DNA from: Halorarum salinum
Lineage (GTDB): Archaea > Halobacteriota > Halobacteria > Halobacteriales > Haloferacaceae
Reading direction: 5' to 3'
Assembly (NCBI RefSeq): GCF_013402875.1
Contig: NZ_CP058579.1
Location: forward strand, 3,410,001 to 3,474,000
DNA length: 64,000 bases
Shown here: piece by piece, positions 17,248-24,873 of the stretch
Layout: every line of letters starts with the position of its first letter
Position numbering within the stretch: the stretch's first letter is position 1
Notes under the pieces: generated by a model
Database searches by the model: none
What the model was told of the DNA's origin: nothing
The model's input: only the letters and a program-made list of their open reading frames with translations
Made by a program: the position numbers and the translations under genes

Positions 17248-18675
17248 CTACTTGAAGCCAGGAACTGATACTACTCCAGGAAGGTTGTCCTCAACTGTCG
17301 TCCGGAACTCTTGGGAAAGTGCGAGTAGCGCCGCGAGGTATACGACTGCGCCAACACCGATGAGAACTAGGACGATGGGGAGGGAGTCTTCTATGGCAAC
17401 TCGCCCTACGAAAACCACCGCGGCCATGATCCCAGCGGCAAGCCATTGTTTGGTTATTTCCCCCACTGGAACAATCACGTCCATAATGTTTGTCGCGTAG
17501 TAGTATCCCAGCCCGAGACCCACCGCAGCTGAAGCAGTTGTCGCGGTCGCAGCACCGTACCAGCCGAATTGCGCGGTGAGGAGAATATTCAGAGTGAGGT
17601 TTATCGCCACGAACACAGCGTTGATGCGAAAGGTGAGATCGGGACGGTCGACCGCGTCAATCGTATTCATGAACTGGCTCTGATAGCCGTACAGGAGGCG
17701 GGCAAACGTGAGGACAAGCAAAATGTAGTACCCAGTCTCGAATCCAGATCCATAGACTGTCAATACGACGTCACCAACGAGAATAGCCCCGGCGAAACCA
17801 GGGATGATGATCAATCCTGTGTACGCCAGACTCACCCGCAACAGCCCTGAGACGTGTCCGTCGACGCCCCTTTCTGATGAAATCTTGCTCATCTCGGGAA
17901 AGAGTGTACGCGTGATAGACGATCCGAAGATGGCGAATAAAGAAGCAAGATTCCATGCTACTTCGTAGACACCAATTAGGCTGTTGGTGACAAAGAATGC
18001 CAAAATTATCGTATCCATCGAGAGAAACGTACGTCCTTTGACTGACGCGAGCCAAGAGAACTGCGCGTACGACCGAAGTTGTCGAAAGTCCTCACGAGTC
18101 GGAGTAGCATAGTCGACTGAAACTAAGCATGAGCCAATTACTATTGCGACAATCGCACCGACGACATAACCGGCGAACGCTCCAGCAATGCCGAAACCAG
18201 CCAACACTAACGTGACCTGAACGATACTTCGGATTGTCCATTCAACAGGTGAGAGAATACTTGAAACGTGTACGAGGTGTTGTCCTTGGAGAACGGCGCG
18301 TACCAGATTAACACCGAGGCTCACACCCAACATTACAATAAGTATTGAGGTCGCTTCAATCTCCATATACGAATTCAGGTATGGACGAGCGAACCAGAGA
18401 CAGATGGCTACAATGGCATAAAGCGCGATTTGAGCGAGAATCCCCGAGACGACAAAATTTCCCTCAGTGGCCTCACTTACTCGCTTTCTCACCGCCGCAG
18501 TGAGTCCTAAGTTTCCTGCAATAGCGGCCCACGCAAGCACAGACAGAACGACAACGTACGCCCCGTACTGCTCCTGCCCGAGGGTTCGCGTAAGAACGAT
18601 AGTTGCGAGGAACCCCGAGATCGACATTGCAAACTGCGAGAGAAAGCTTACCATCGAAGTTCGTCCGTATCTCAT
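17248..18675 (-). CDS. oligosaccharide flippase family protein (Wzx/AglR-like)
   Basis: 475 residues with about 14 hydrophobic helices spread over the full length, the pattern of the MATE/MOP-superfamily polysaccharide exporters. The N-terminal MRYGRTSMVSFLSQFAMSI followed by TIVLTRTLGQEQYGAYVV is the typical start (L-x-R-x-L-G-x-x-x-Y-G). It would move a dolichol-linked saccharide across the membrane before transfer to protein, as AglR is proposed to do in Haloferax volcanii. It is first in the minus-strand run of cluster genes and divergent from aglF, matching export of the glycan built by the neighbouring transferases. Substrate not determinable. Confidence 0.85.
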   Translation of the reverse strand: MRYGRTSMVSFLSQFAMSISGFLATIVLTRTLGQEQYGAYVVVLSVLAWAAIAGNLGLTAAVRKRVSEATEGNFVVSGILAQIALYAIVAICLWFARPYLNSYMEIEATSILIVMLGVSLGVNLVRAVLQGQHLVHVSSILSPVEWTIRSIVQVTLVLAGFGIAGAFAGYVVGAIVAIVIGSCLVSVDYATPTREDFRQLRSYAQFSWLASVKGRTFLSMDTIILAFFVTNSLIGVYEVAWNLASLFAIFGSSITRTLFPEMSKISSERGVDGHVSGLLRVSLAYTGLIIIPGFAGAILVGDVVLTVYGSGFETGYYILLVLTFARLLYGYQSQFMNTIDAVDRPDLTFRINAVFVAINLTLNILLTAQFGWYGAATATTASAAVGLGLGYYYATNIMDVIVPVGEITKQWLAAGIMAAVVFVGRVAIEDSLPIVLVLIGVGAVVYLAALLALSQEFRTTVEDNLPGVVSVPGFK

Positions 18676-18762
18676 CTGAAAGTCACCAAAGGTCGTGGCT
18701 ATGATTCGGTTTCCATTCCCACCGTATCAATACGACGCTTCGCCGCGAGATTACTCACTCTC

Positions 18763-18773
18763 AAAGTATTTAC
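18763..18773 (+). promoter_or_regulatory. TATA-like element of aglF
   Basis: AAAGTATTTAC about 28 bases before ATG 18798, consistent with a leaderless start. Confidence 0.55.
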
Positions 18774-18797
18774 CTCCCCAGTCAAGTCTCACGAACC

Positions 18798-19535
18798 ATG
18801 CAAGCTGTTGTCCTCGCCGCGGGGAAGGGCACGCGACTCCGCCCCCTAACAGACGACAAACCGAAGGGGATGGTCGAAGTCGCCGGCCAACCCATCCTCA
18901 CCCACTGCTTCGACGAACTCGTCGACCTCGGGGCCACCGAACTCATCGTCGTCGTCGGCTACAAGAAGCAGAACATCATCGAACACTACGGCGACGAGTA
19001 CGAGGGCGTCCCAATCACGTACGCCCACCAGCGCGAGCAGAAGGGCCTCGCCCACGCCCTCCTCACCGTCGAGGAGCACATCGACGACGACTTCATGCTC
19101 ATCCTCGGCGACAACGTCTTCCAGGCGAACCTCGCCGACGTCGTCCAGCGCCAGCAGGAGGACCGCGCGGACGCGGCGTTCCTCGTCGAGGAGGTCCCGT
19201 GGGACGAGGCCTCACGATACGGCGTCTGTGACACCAACAAGTACGGCGAGATCGTCGACGTCGTCGAGAAGCCCGAGGACCCGCCCTCCAACCTCGTCAT
19301 GACCGGCTTCTACACGTTCACGCCCGCCATCTTCCACGCCTGCCACCTCGTCCAGCCCTCCAACCGGAACGAGTACGAGATCTCGGACGCGGTCGGCCTG
19401 CTCATCGAGAGCGGGCGCACCATCGACGCCATCCCACTCGACGGTTGGCGCATGGACATCGGCTACCCCGAGGATAGGGACGAGGCCGAGCGGCGCCTCT
19501 CAGGGAAGGTCGAGGATGTTGAAGCGGACGCATAG
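18798..19535 (+). CDS. aglF: sugar-1-phosphate nucleotidyltransferase, AglF-like (UDP-glucose pyrophosphorylase)
   Basis: 245 residues. The N-terminal MQAVVLAAGKGTRLRPLTDD has the nucleotide-binding G-x-G-T-R-L-x-P-L-T signature, followed by KPKGMVEVAGQPILTH (sugar-phosphate Lys), LILGDNVFQ (metal Asp) and VVEKPEDPPSNLVMTGFYTF. It lacks the C-terminal acyltransferase repeat of GlmU-type enzymes. Size and motifs match Haloferax volcanii AglF (243 aa), which makes UDP-glucose from glucose-1-phosphate and UTP for the N-glycan pathway. With aglM at 44.2 kb it would supply UDP-glucuronate. Codon use returns to the GC-rich genome norm here. dTDP- rather than UDP-sugar synthesis is possible. Confidence 0.75.
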   Translation: MQAVVLAAGKGTRLRPLTDDKPKGMVEVAGQPILTHCFDELVDLGATELIVVVGYKKQNIIEHYGDEYEGVPITYAHQREQKGLAHALLTVEEHIDDDFMLILGDNVFQANLADVVQRQQEDRADAAFLVEEVPWDEASRYGVCDTNKYGEIVDVVEKPEDPPSNLVMTGFYTFTPAIFHACHLVQPSNRNEYEISDAVGLLIESGRTIDAIPLDGWRMDIGYPEDRDEAERRLSGKVEDVEADA

Positions 19536-20289
19536 GTCGAGGACGGTGGACTCTCGACGCTCGATAACAGACCAGACCTACTTTGTCACTGAGAATGAGT
19601 CCTCGTAAGCCACGGCTCGACCGACACCCAGCCTCGATCCTTCCAAACACGGTTTGACTCGCTCCGTATACACGAGATTCGCTCTTGGGGTGTGAGAACG
19701 CTCGGAGGGTCGTCCAGAGTCGGGCCAACTCCCGCAAGGAACACAGCCTCAACTGTGATGAGTCAGGTAGGAAGATTCAGTCGACGCGCGTGGAGTCACG
19801 CTCAACCGGTTCGTCGGCCCTCAGGGGGGACATGCGGGACAGTTATCGTTCTGGTCACTGAACGCGCCCGGAGAAAACGGATATCTTAGTTTCAAAACCA
19901 CCAGCAAGCGACCGTGTTTGGAAATCCGGCTGTGAGTCGCTTCGAATGGAAACGGGTTCGAGAGAATTGGCGTATCGTCTGAGAGAGCGCCCCCCGACGA
20001 TTCCGACCAATTCGTCAGCTCGACCTGAACCGTGTACCCCCAACTGCAATTCCTAACTCCCCCACGAACGACGACCCCAAGGTACCTTGCAGACCGAGAT
20101 GGTCGCCATGGACGATGACCGAGACTCACTAACGACACGAGATAGCGTCTGCCCGACTCTCACACCACCGAACCGACTTTGGAACCAAGAGACCTACCAG
20201 AATCCGTGGTGAGAGAGACTTCCAAGTACCGATCACTGCCCGACAGCGTGGAGATGGAGGCCCCTACGAGACGAGCCCGCCCTGAACCC
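19536..20289. other. gene-poor region, 754 bases
   Basis: No confident gene on either strand. Several minus-strand frames of 60-116 codons exist (for example 19821-20138, containing NCSWGYTVQVELTNWSES) but they have mixed codon use, no recognised family and no promoter at the usual spacing. Base composition is intermediate. The stretch separates the glycan locus from the regulators at 20.3-22.5 kb and is probably decayed sequence at the locus border. Confidence 0.4.
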
Positions 20290-21018
20290 TCACCCCGAAT
20301 CCAGCAACTTCGCCTCCGCCTTCCGCAAATGCTCCAGCACAGTCGCCTTCGAGACGTCCAGTTCACACGCCAACTCGGCCGCGGAAACCCCGCGCGGCCA
20401 CCCGTAGTACCCCCGACCCCGAGCTAACTCGAACACTTCCCGCTGGCGGTCCGACAGGGGGTCCTCCGGGAACAGGGGCGTCGGCCCCGCGTCGGGCGCG
20501 GTGATCCGCACCACCTCCACCGCAGCATCGGCCTCCTCGCGAACCTCCTCGAGTCGGTTGAAGACGGTCTCGCGCAGCTCGTCGGACAGCACCGCCCACC
20601 GCTCCCGGCCGTCGCGAATGCGCACCGGTGCGTCCGGAATCAGCCCCCGCGAGACCAGCGGGGACGCGATGCTCCGCGTCGGTTCGTACGTCACCAGCAG
20701 CCCGCAACTGGCGTTGCCCGGCGCGAGGTTACCCTGCTCCCAGACCGGCGAGGGCCGTCGGTCCGGAACCACCCGCACGGACGACGTCAGCGGCGAGGCT
20801 TCGATCCCGTCGACCAGTTCGGACACCGCTGCGGTCGTGTCGCCGAACGCCGTAAACCGGCCGATGGCGAGCCTGTCCACATCGTACACGCCGTGGCCGA
20901 GCAGGCTCCCCTCGGTCCGCTCGGTGACCTCGAGCGTCCAGCAGTCGGGGTGCCAGATGTCGAGGACGAGGCGGAGACACGTCTCCTCGCCCGCCCGATC
21001 CAGCGACGATTCGGCCAT
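20290..21018 (-). CDS. HTH_10 (bacterio-opsin-activator type) transcriptional regulator
   Basis: 242 residues. The C-terminal ~55 residues form the HTH_10 domain: PLSDRQREVFELARGRGYYG, PRGVSAAELACELDVSKATV, LEHLRKAEAKLL. This domain is typical of the many Bat-like regulators of haloarchaea. The N-terminal ~170 residues form a poorly conserved sensor region (LRLVLDIWHPDCWTLEVTER at the start) without a recognisable PAS or GAF motif. A TATA-like GTTTTATC lies about 27 bases before the ATG (21018). It is divergent from the gene pair at 21503. Its targets cannot be named. Confidence 0.85.
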   Translation of the reverse strand: MAESSLDRAGEETCLRLVLDIWHPDCWTLEVTERTEGSLLGHGVYDVDRLAIGRFTAFGDTTAAVSELVDGIEASPLTSSVRVVPDRRPSPVWEQGNLAPGNASCGLLVTYEPTRSIASPLVSRGLIPDAPVRIRDGRERWAVLSDELRETVFNRLEEVREEADAAVEVVRITAPDAGPTPLFPEDPLSDRQREVFELARGRGYYGWPRGVSAAELACELDVSKATVLEHLRKAEAKLLDSG

Positions 21019-21040
21019 GTATGTCAGTTAGTAACACACT

Positions 21041-21053
21041 GATAAAACGTTTT
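21041..21053 (-). promoter_or_regulatory. promoter of the HTH_10 gene with palindrome AAAACGTTTT
   Basis: Minus-strand ACGTTTTATC provides a TATA-like box about 27 bases upstream of ATG 21018. The 10-bp palindrome AAAACGTTTT (21044-21053) overlaps it and could be an operator. Confidence 0.45.
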
Positions 21054-21470
21054 GCCGATCCTGCCCCGGTCGACATGGGTGTGTAGCGGTGTTGGTCGCA
21101 TGGGTGCGAAAATCGTGGCGCGCGCCTCGCCTCTCAGTCGCCCCGAATGCCGAAATCCGTGCAGTTGGACGATGTCACTTTGAAGGAGAGAATAGAAACT
21201 CGAGTGCATGCGTTGGCTGCGGACGTATCTGTGGCTCCGGAGGTATCTGTCAGCAAATACCACTGGTAGGGTGCTGAGCTATAGAATCGTGCGTGTATCG
21301 TGAGCGAGCACAATGAGTGGCCGCTGAGGGTGGACGCCTGTTGGATCTCGTGCCCGGCAAACGGTTCCTGCTGACTGTGTACTCGTTCATCCGCCACAAT
21401 CGTCTTCCAGTTCTGCGAACTCGCAGATTCGGGGATGGCACCGAGGAAGCACGGATAGTTTTTTCAGGAA
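21054..21470. other. intergenic stretch, no gene recognised
   Basis: About 420 bases between the HTH_10 promoter and the promoter of the next gene. A frame continuous with the downstream gene runs back to 21317, but the residues before ATG 21503 are not haloarchaeal in style and the promoter spacing supports 21503. Nothing else recognisable. Confidence 0.35.
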
Positions 21471-21480
21471 ATTATTTGTT
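21471..21480 (+). promoter_or_regulatory. TATA-like element deciding the start at 21503
   Basis: AATTATTTGT within an AT-rich run (21460-21482) about 28 bases before ATG 21503. This placement argues for a leaderless start there and against the 62-codon upstream extension. Confidence 0.5.
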
Positions 21481-21502
21481 TCTCGGCGGCGTACTGACGC
21501 TG

Positions 21503-22021
21503 ATGACCGACGACACCAACTGGACAGACATCAACGAACGCGTAACCGAGGAGTGGAAGGCCGAGACGACGCCATTCGAGCGCATCTACGAGGTCCTCGA
21601 ACAGACTCATACCGGACAGTCTGCCGCCGAGATCGCCGAGCGCGCGCTCATGAGCGAACCAACCGCTCGCCGCCATCTGGACGCCCTCGTCTCGACCGGG
21701 TTCGCGGCCACCGAACAGGACGGCCGCACTACACTCTACCGGCGTGACGACGATCGCGTGCTGATGACACGAATCCGTGAGCTCCGAAACGAGGCCACCC
21801 GAGACGAGATTCTCGACGGCATCAGACGAATGAAAGCAGGGATTCGGGAATACGAAGCAGAGTACGATGCACTCTCGCCCGAAGAGCTGGCACGGCAATT
21901 ACCTACCGAAGCGACTGAGGAGTGGGAAGACGTCACAGCGTGGAAGACGACACGGCAGAACCTCGCAGTCGCGCAGGCGGCCCTCGCCTACGACGAGGCT
22001 AGCGAGCAGCTCACAGCGTGA
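21503..22021 (+). CDS. winged-HTH protein (DUF7342-like), likely antitoxin/regulator partner
   Basis: 172 residues from ATG 21503. An ArsR-like winged helix occupies about residues 28-85: FERIYEVLEQTHTGQSAAEI, ALMSEPTARRHLDALVSTGF, DGRTTLYRRDDDRVLM. The second half is helical and charged (MKAGIREYEAEYDALSPEEL), suited to dimerisation or partner binding. Its stop overlaps the start of the next gene by four bases (GTGA at 22018-22021), implying translational coupling. Haloarchaea carry many copies of such small HTH genes paired with a short downstream gene. An antitoxin-type autoregulator role is inferred from that architecture. Confidence 0.75.
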   Translation: MTDDTNWTDINERVTEEWKAETTPFERIYEVLEQTHTGQSAAEIAERALMSEPTARRHLDALVSTGFAATEQDGRTTLYRRDDDRVLMTRIRELRNEATRDEILDGIRRMKAGIREYEAEYDALSPEELARQLPTEATEEWEDVTAWKTTRQNLAVAQAALAYDEASEQLTA

Positions 22022-22467
22022 GCACCGACCGCTCCGGCGAGTTCGGAACAATCTACCTTCCCGCACTTCAACGCGTTCGGACGCTCTGGCTGGATCTCGA
22101 ACCAGAGGTCGCGGAAACGGGCTACGACGATCCTGTTCACCCCACGGAACTCCGAATCGAACTGACTGACGGACTCGGCGATGCCGACTCGGCGCGGTTC
22201 GACATCCAGTGGAGTACACTGGATAACTACTCCTTCCACTACGTCGACAGCACGGACGTCAACTGGCGATTCGATCGACATCCCAACACCCATTCTCCCG
22301 ACCGGCACTTCCATCCACCACCGGACGCTCGAACTGTCGACGCCGAACCGTCCAGTATCCACGTTCGAGAAGTCTCACTCGTCACGCGTGCAGTTCACAA
22401 AATGTGGCGTGTTGCCTACGAGAACGAGGATCGAAATCGACTCAACAGTGCTTCGAATCCTCCCTGA
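22018..22467 (+). CDS. hypothetical protein resembling TumE/DUF6516 toxins
   Basis: 149 residues from GTG 22018, overlapping the HTH gene by four bases. The central part FDIQWSTLDNYSFHYVDSTD, then NWRFDRHPNTHSPDRHFHPP and DAEPSSIHVREVSL follows the DUF6516 layout: a Y-x-F/Y-H-Y strand, a Trp/Arg-x-D-x-H/N-P segment, an F-H-x-H/P segment and a closing S-S/L-x-x-V turn. DUF6516 proteins (TumE) act as toxins next to HTH antitoxins in bacteria. It has no membrane segment. The assignment rests on this motif order by eye and on gene pairing; it could equally be a conserved partner of the regulator without toxicity. Confidence 0.6.
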   Translation: MSTDRSGEFGTIYLPALQRVRTLWLDLEPEVAETGYDDPVHPTELRIELTDGLGDADSARFDIQWSTLDNYSFHYVDSTDVNWRFDRHPNTHSPDRHFHPPPDARTVDAEPSSIHVREVSLVTRAVHKMWRVAYENEDRNRLNSASNPP

Positions 22468-22522
22468 ACCGGGGGAGCGTGAAACGACTGAACACGAAAG
22501 CGGTGTAACGGAGCCCTTCGAC

Positions 22523-23740
22523 CTACGCTCGACTCCAGAACTCCCGCTTCCACTCGGGGTCGACCAGCCGAATGAGCCCGACGGTCAGGGTGGGGATCGC
22601 GAACAGCGCGATGAAGAAGTACGCCATGATGGTGTATCCCTGCGCGACGAGCGCGATGATGCCGAACTGCGAGAGCAGCGTCGCGACGACCAGGATGCCC
22701 ACGCCGATGGCGCCGCTCTGGAGCGGCGTGAGCCCGTCGACTTTCTCGAAGCGTCCGGCGTCGATCTCCTCCAGGTCGGCGTCGACGCGGTGGATGATGG
22801 CGTGGATCGCCCCGACCGCCGTCTCGACGAGCGTCCACCCGATGACGACGCCGTAGAAGCCGATCAGCAGCGGGCCGCCGACCGAACTCAGCATGGGCAG
22901 CCACGGCACCTCCGCGCCCATCACCGACTCGTTCGGATAAAAGCCCATCAGACAGAGGTAGGTGAGCAGGAACGGGAGCGTCATCATGAGGCCGGCGAGC
23001 ACGCCCGAGACGACCGTCTCCTTGCGGGTCTCCTGCCTATGGAGCGCGAAGAACACCGCCGGGAAGATCGCCAGGTTGTAGCCGACGTAGAGGACGCCCG
23101 ACTCGAGCACCGCGCCCGTGCTCGCGTCGTCGACGTAGGCGGTGTTTCCGTTCGCCATGACGGTCGTCACGTCGCCCCAGACGGCCGAGAGGACGAGAAC
23201 GCCGAAGACGACGTACGCGAGGTAGAGAAAGCCCGTCCCGGCGGTCTTGAACCGCTCGATGAGGCTCGCCCCGAAGTAGGTGAGCACGCCGACGACGGCG
23301 ATGATCGCGACGATGCCCGCCAGGTAGGGGACGCCGAGCGTCTGTTGCATGATCTCCCCCGCGGCCGAGGCCATCACCGCGATGACGACGGTCGCCATCA
23401 CCACGAACAGGAGGTCGAACAGCGGCCACCCCTTCCAGATGATCTCGCGCATGTAGCTCTTGTAGTCGTACGTCCCGAACGTCCGGGAGAGGTCGAACAC
23501 GAGGATGGACATCACGGTGAACCCGAGGAAGATCGCCGCGACCGCGAGCAGTCCGGCCGAACCGAACTTCGCGCCGTAGGTGACGACCTCGCGGCCGCTC
23601 GCGTAGCCGCCGCCGATCAGCAGCGACTGCAGAATGATCGCCGGGAGGACGATCGACCCGAACCGCCCCTGCAACAGGCGGGCGAAGATGCTGATTGTGC
23701 GCTGGTCGCGTACCCCGTCCCCTCCTTCGTTTCGTGACAT
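22523..23740 (-). CDS. YkvI-family membrane protein (APC-superfamily permease)
   Basis: 405 residues with about 10-11 hydrophobic helices. The first helix region reads IVLPAIILQSLLIGGGYASG, with the unwound G-G-G-Y-A-S-G break typical of LeuT/APC-fold carriers; the next is REVVTYGAKFGSAGLLAVAA. Similar to Bacillus YkvI-type proteins, whose substrates are not established. It is divergent from the DgcN-like gene and shares with it a 26-bp perfect palindrome, so uptake of an amino acid or amino-acid derivative handled by that pathway is likely (inference). A minus-strand TATA-like GGTTATTACC about 28 bases upstream of the ATG supports the start. Confidence 0.75.
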   Translation of the reverse strand: MSRNEGGDGVRDQRTISIFARLLQGRFGSIVLPAIILQSLLIGGGYASGREVVTYGAKFGSAGLLAVAAIFLGFTVMSILVFDLSRTFGTYDYKSYMREIIWKGWPLFDLLFVVMATVVIAVMASAAGEIMQQTLGVPYLAGIVAIIAVVGVLTYFGASLIERFKTAGTGFLYLAYVVFGVLVLSAVWGDVTTVMANGNTAYVDDASTGAVLESGVLYVGYNLAIFPAVFFALHRQETRKETVVSGVLAGLMMTLPFLLTYLCLMGFYPNESVMGAEVPWLPMLSSVGGPLLIGFYGVVIGWTLVETAVGAIHAIIHRVDADLEEIDAGRFEKVDGLTPLQSGAIGVGILVVATLLSQFGIIALVAQGYTIMAYFFIALFAIPTLTVGLIRLVDPEWKREFWSRA

Positions 23741-23762
23741 GTGTTATCGTCTCCCGATGAAG

Positions 23763-23772
23763 GCGGTAATAA
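23763..23772 (-). promoter_or_regulatory. TATA-like element of the YkvI-like gene
   Basis: Minus-strand GTTATTACCG about 28 bases before ATG 23740; directly adjacent to the palindrome at 23773-23798. Confidence 0.5.
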
Positions 23773-23798
23773 CCACCCCCTCTCATGAGAGGGGGTGG
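23773..23798. promoter_or_regulatory. 26-bp perfect palindrome, candidate operator
   Basis: The sequence is self-complementary over 26 bases, with half-site CCACCCCCTCTCA and centre CATG. It lies almost midway between the YkvI-like start (23740) and the DgcN-like start (23830), just upstream of the TATA element of the former. A dimeric regulator bound here could control both genes. The Lrp-type protein at 27751 or the HTH_10 protein at 20290 are the nearest candidate regulators. Confidence 0.6.
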
Positions 23799-23829
23799 GA
23801 CTTTGGCCGGCACGCGACCAACACCCCTC

Positions 23830-24873
23830 ATGGACCTACGGGGCGCGTTCGACCCGCCGACGCCGGCCGTCGTCCTCGCGGAGGGCGCGTTCGGCGAGAC
23901 GGCGGGCAAGACGGCCAACGGCGTCGTGATGCACAGCGAACTGTTCGACGTGGGGGCCGTCGTCGACTCCGAGCAAGCCGGTCGATCGGCCGCGGACGTG
24001 CTCGGCCGGGCCGACGTGGCCGACGTGCCGGTCGTCGATTCGATGGCGGACGCCCTCGAGCGGGCCCCCGAGGCGGAGGCGCTCGTGATCGGCGTCGCGC
24101 CCGCCGGCGGCGCGCTCCCCGAGGAGTGGGTCGACGACATCCGGGAGGCGATGCGCGCGGGCTGTGACGTCGTCTCCGGGCTCCACGTCTTCCTGAGCGA
24201 GCGCGAGGACTGGGTCGAACTGGCCGAAGAGTGCGGAGTCCGGCTGTTCGACGTGCGCAAACCCCCGGCCGAGGACGACCTCAGGGTCGCGGACGGTCGG
24301 GTCGACGAGGTCAACGCCGACGTGGTGCTCACGGTCGGTACCGACTGCGCGGTCGGCAAGCGCACGACGACGTTCGAACTGTACCGGGCCGCCAAGCGAG
24401 AGGGGTTCGACGCGGGGTGGGTCGCGACCGGCCAGACCGGCATCATGGTCGGCGCCCACCGGGGGACCGTCGTCGACCGCGTCCCCGCCGACTTCGCGGC
24501 CGGCGTCGTCGAGGACGACGTCGCCGCGGTCGGTGCCGACCACGACCTCGTCTTCGTCGAGGGGCAGGGGGCGCTCACCCACCGGGCCTACTCGAGCGTA
24601 ACACTCGCGCTGCTGCACGGCGCCTGGCCGGACGCAGTGGTTCTCGTCGACGACCCCGACCGGGACAGTCGTACCCACTTCGAACAGTTCCCCATCCGGG
24701 GCGTCGGGACGGAGCGCGACCTCGTCGAGCGACTCTCCGAGGCCCGCGTCGCCGCGCTCTCGACCTGGGGCGACCCGGCGACGGAGAGCGACCGACACGA
24801 CCTCCCGACGGCGAACGTCTACTACGAGGACGGGCCGGCCGAGTTGCTGGCGGCGGTCAGGGAGGCGCTGTGA
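23830..24873 (+). CDS. dgcN: DUF1611 family protein, DgcN-like (D-glutamate N-acetyltransferase homologue)
   Basis: 347 residues from ATG 23830; 15 upstream codons in the same frame are ignored because the family start is MDLRGAFDPPTPAVVLAEGA. The DUF1611 layout is clear: an N-terminal Rossmann-like domain (ALVIGVAPAGGALPEEWVDD, GCDVVSGLHVFLSE) and a C-terminal P-loop-like domain (VVLTVGTDCAVGKRTTTFEL, with G-T-D-C-A-V-G-K-R/M-T-T; VFVEGQGALTHRAYSSVTLA). In marine bacteria DgcN acetylates D-glutamate for racemisation by DgcA. The next gene overlaps by four bases and encodes the DgcA-type enzyme, so the pair is conserved. Substrate in this archaeon is inferred. Confidence 0.8.
   Translation: MDLRGAFDPPTPAVVLAEGAFGETAGKTANGVVMHSELFDVGAVVDSEQAGRSAADVLGRADVADVPVVDSMADALERAPEAEALVIGVAPAGGALPEEWVDDIREAMRAGCDVVSGLHVFLSEREDWVELAEECGVRLFDVRKPPAEDDLRVADGRVDEVNADVVLTVGTDCAVGKRTTTFELYRAAKREGFDAGWVATGQTGIMVGAHRGTVVDRVPADFAAGVVEDDVAAVGADHDLVFVEGQGALTHRAYSSVTLALLHGAWPDAVVLVDDPDRDSRTHFEQFPIRGVGTERDLVERLSEARVAALSTWGDPATESDRHDLPTANVYYEDGPAELLAAVREAL

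Noticed and set aside
19821-20138. 105-residue minus-strand frame in the gene-poor stretch after aglF
   Set aside because: Mixed codon use and no known domain; I could not separate it from chance or a decayed fragment.
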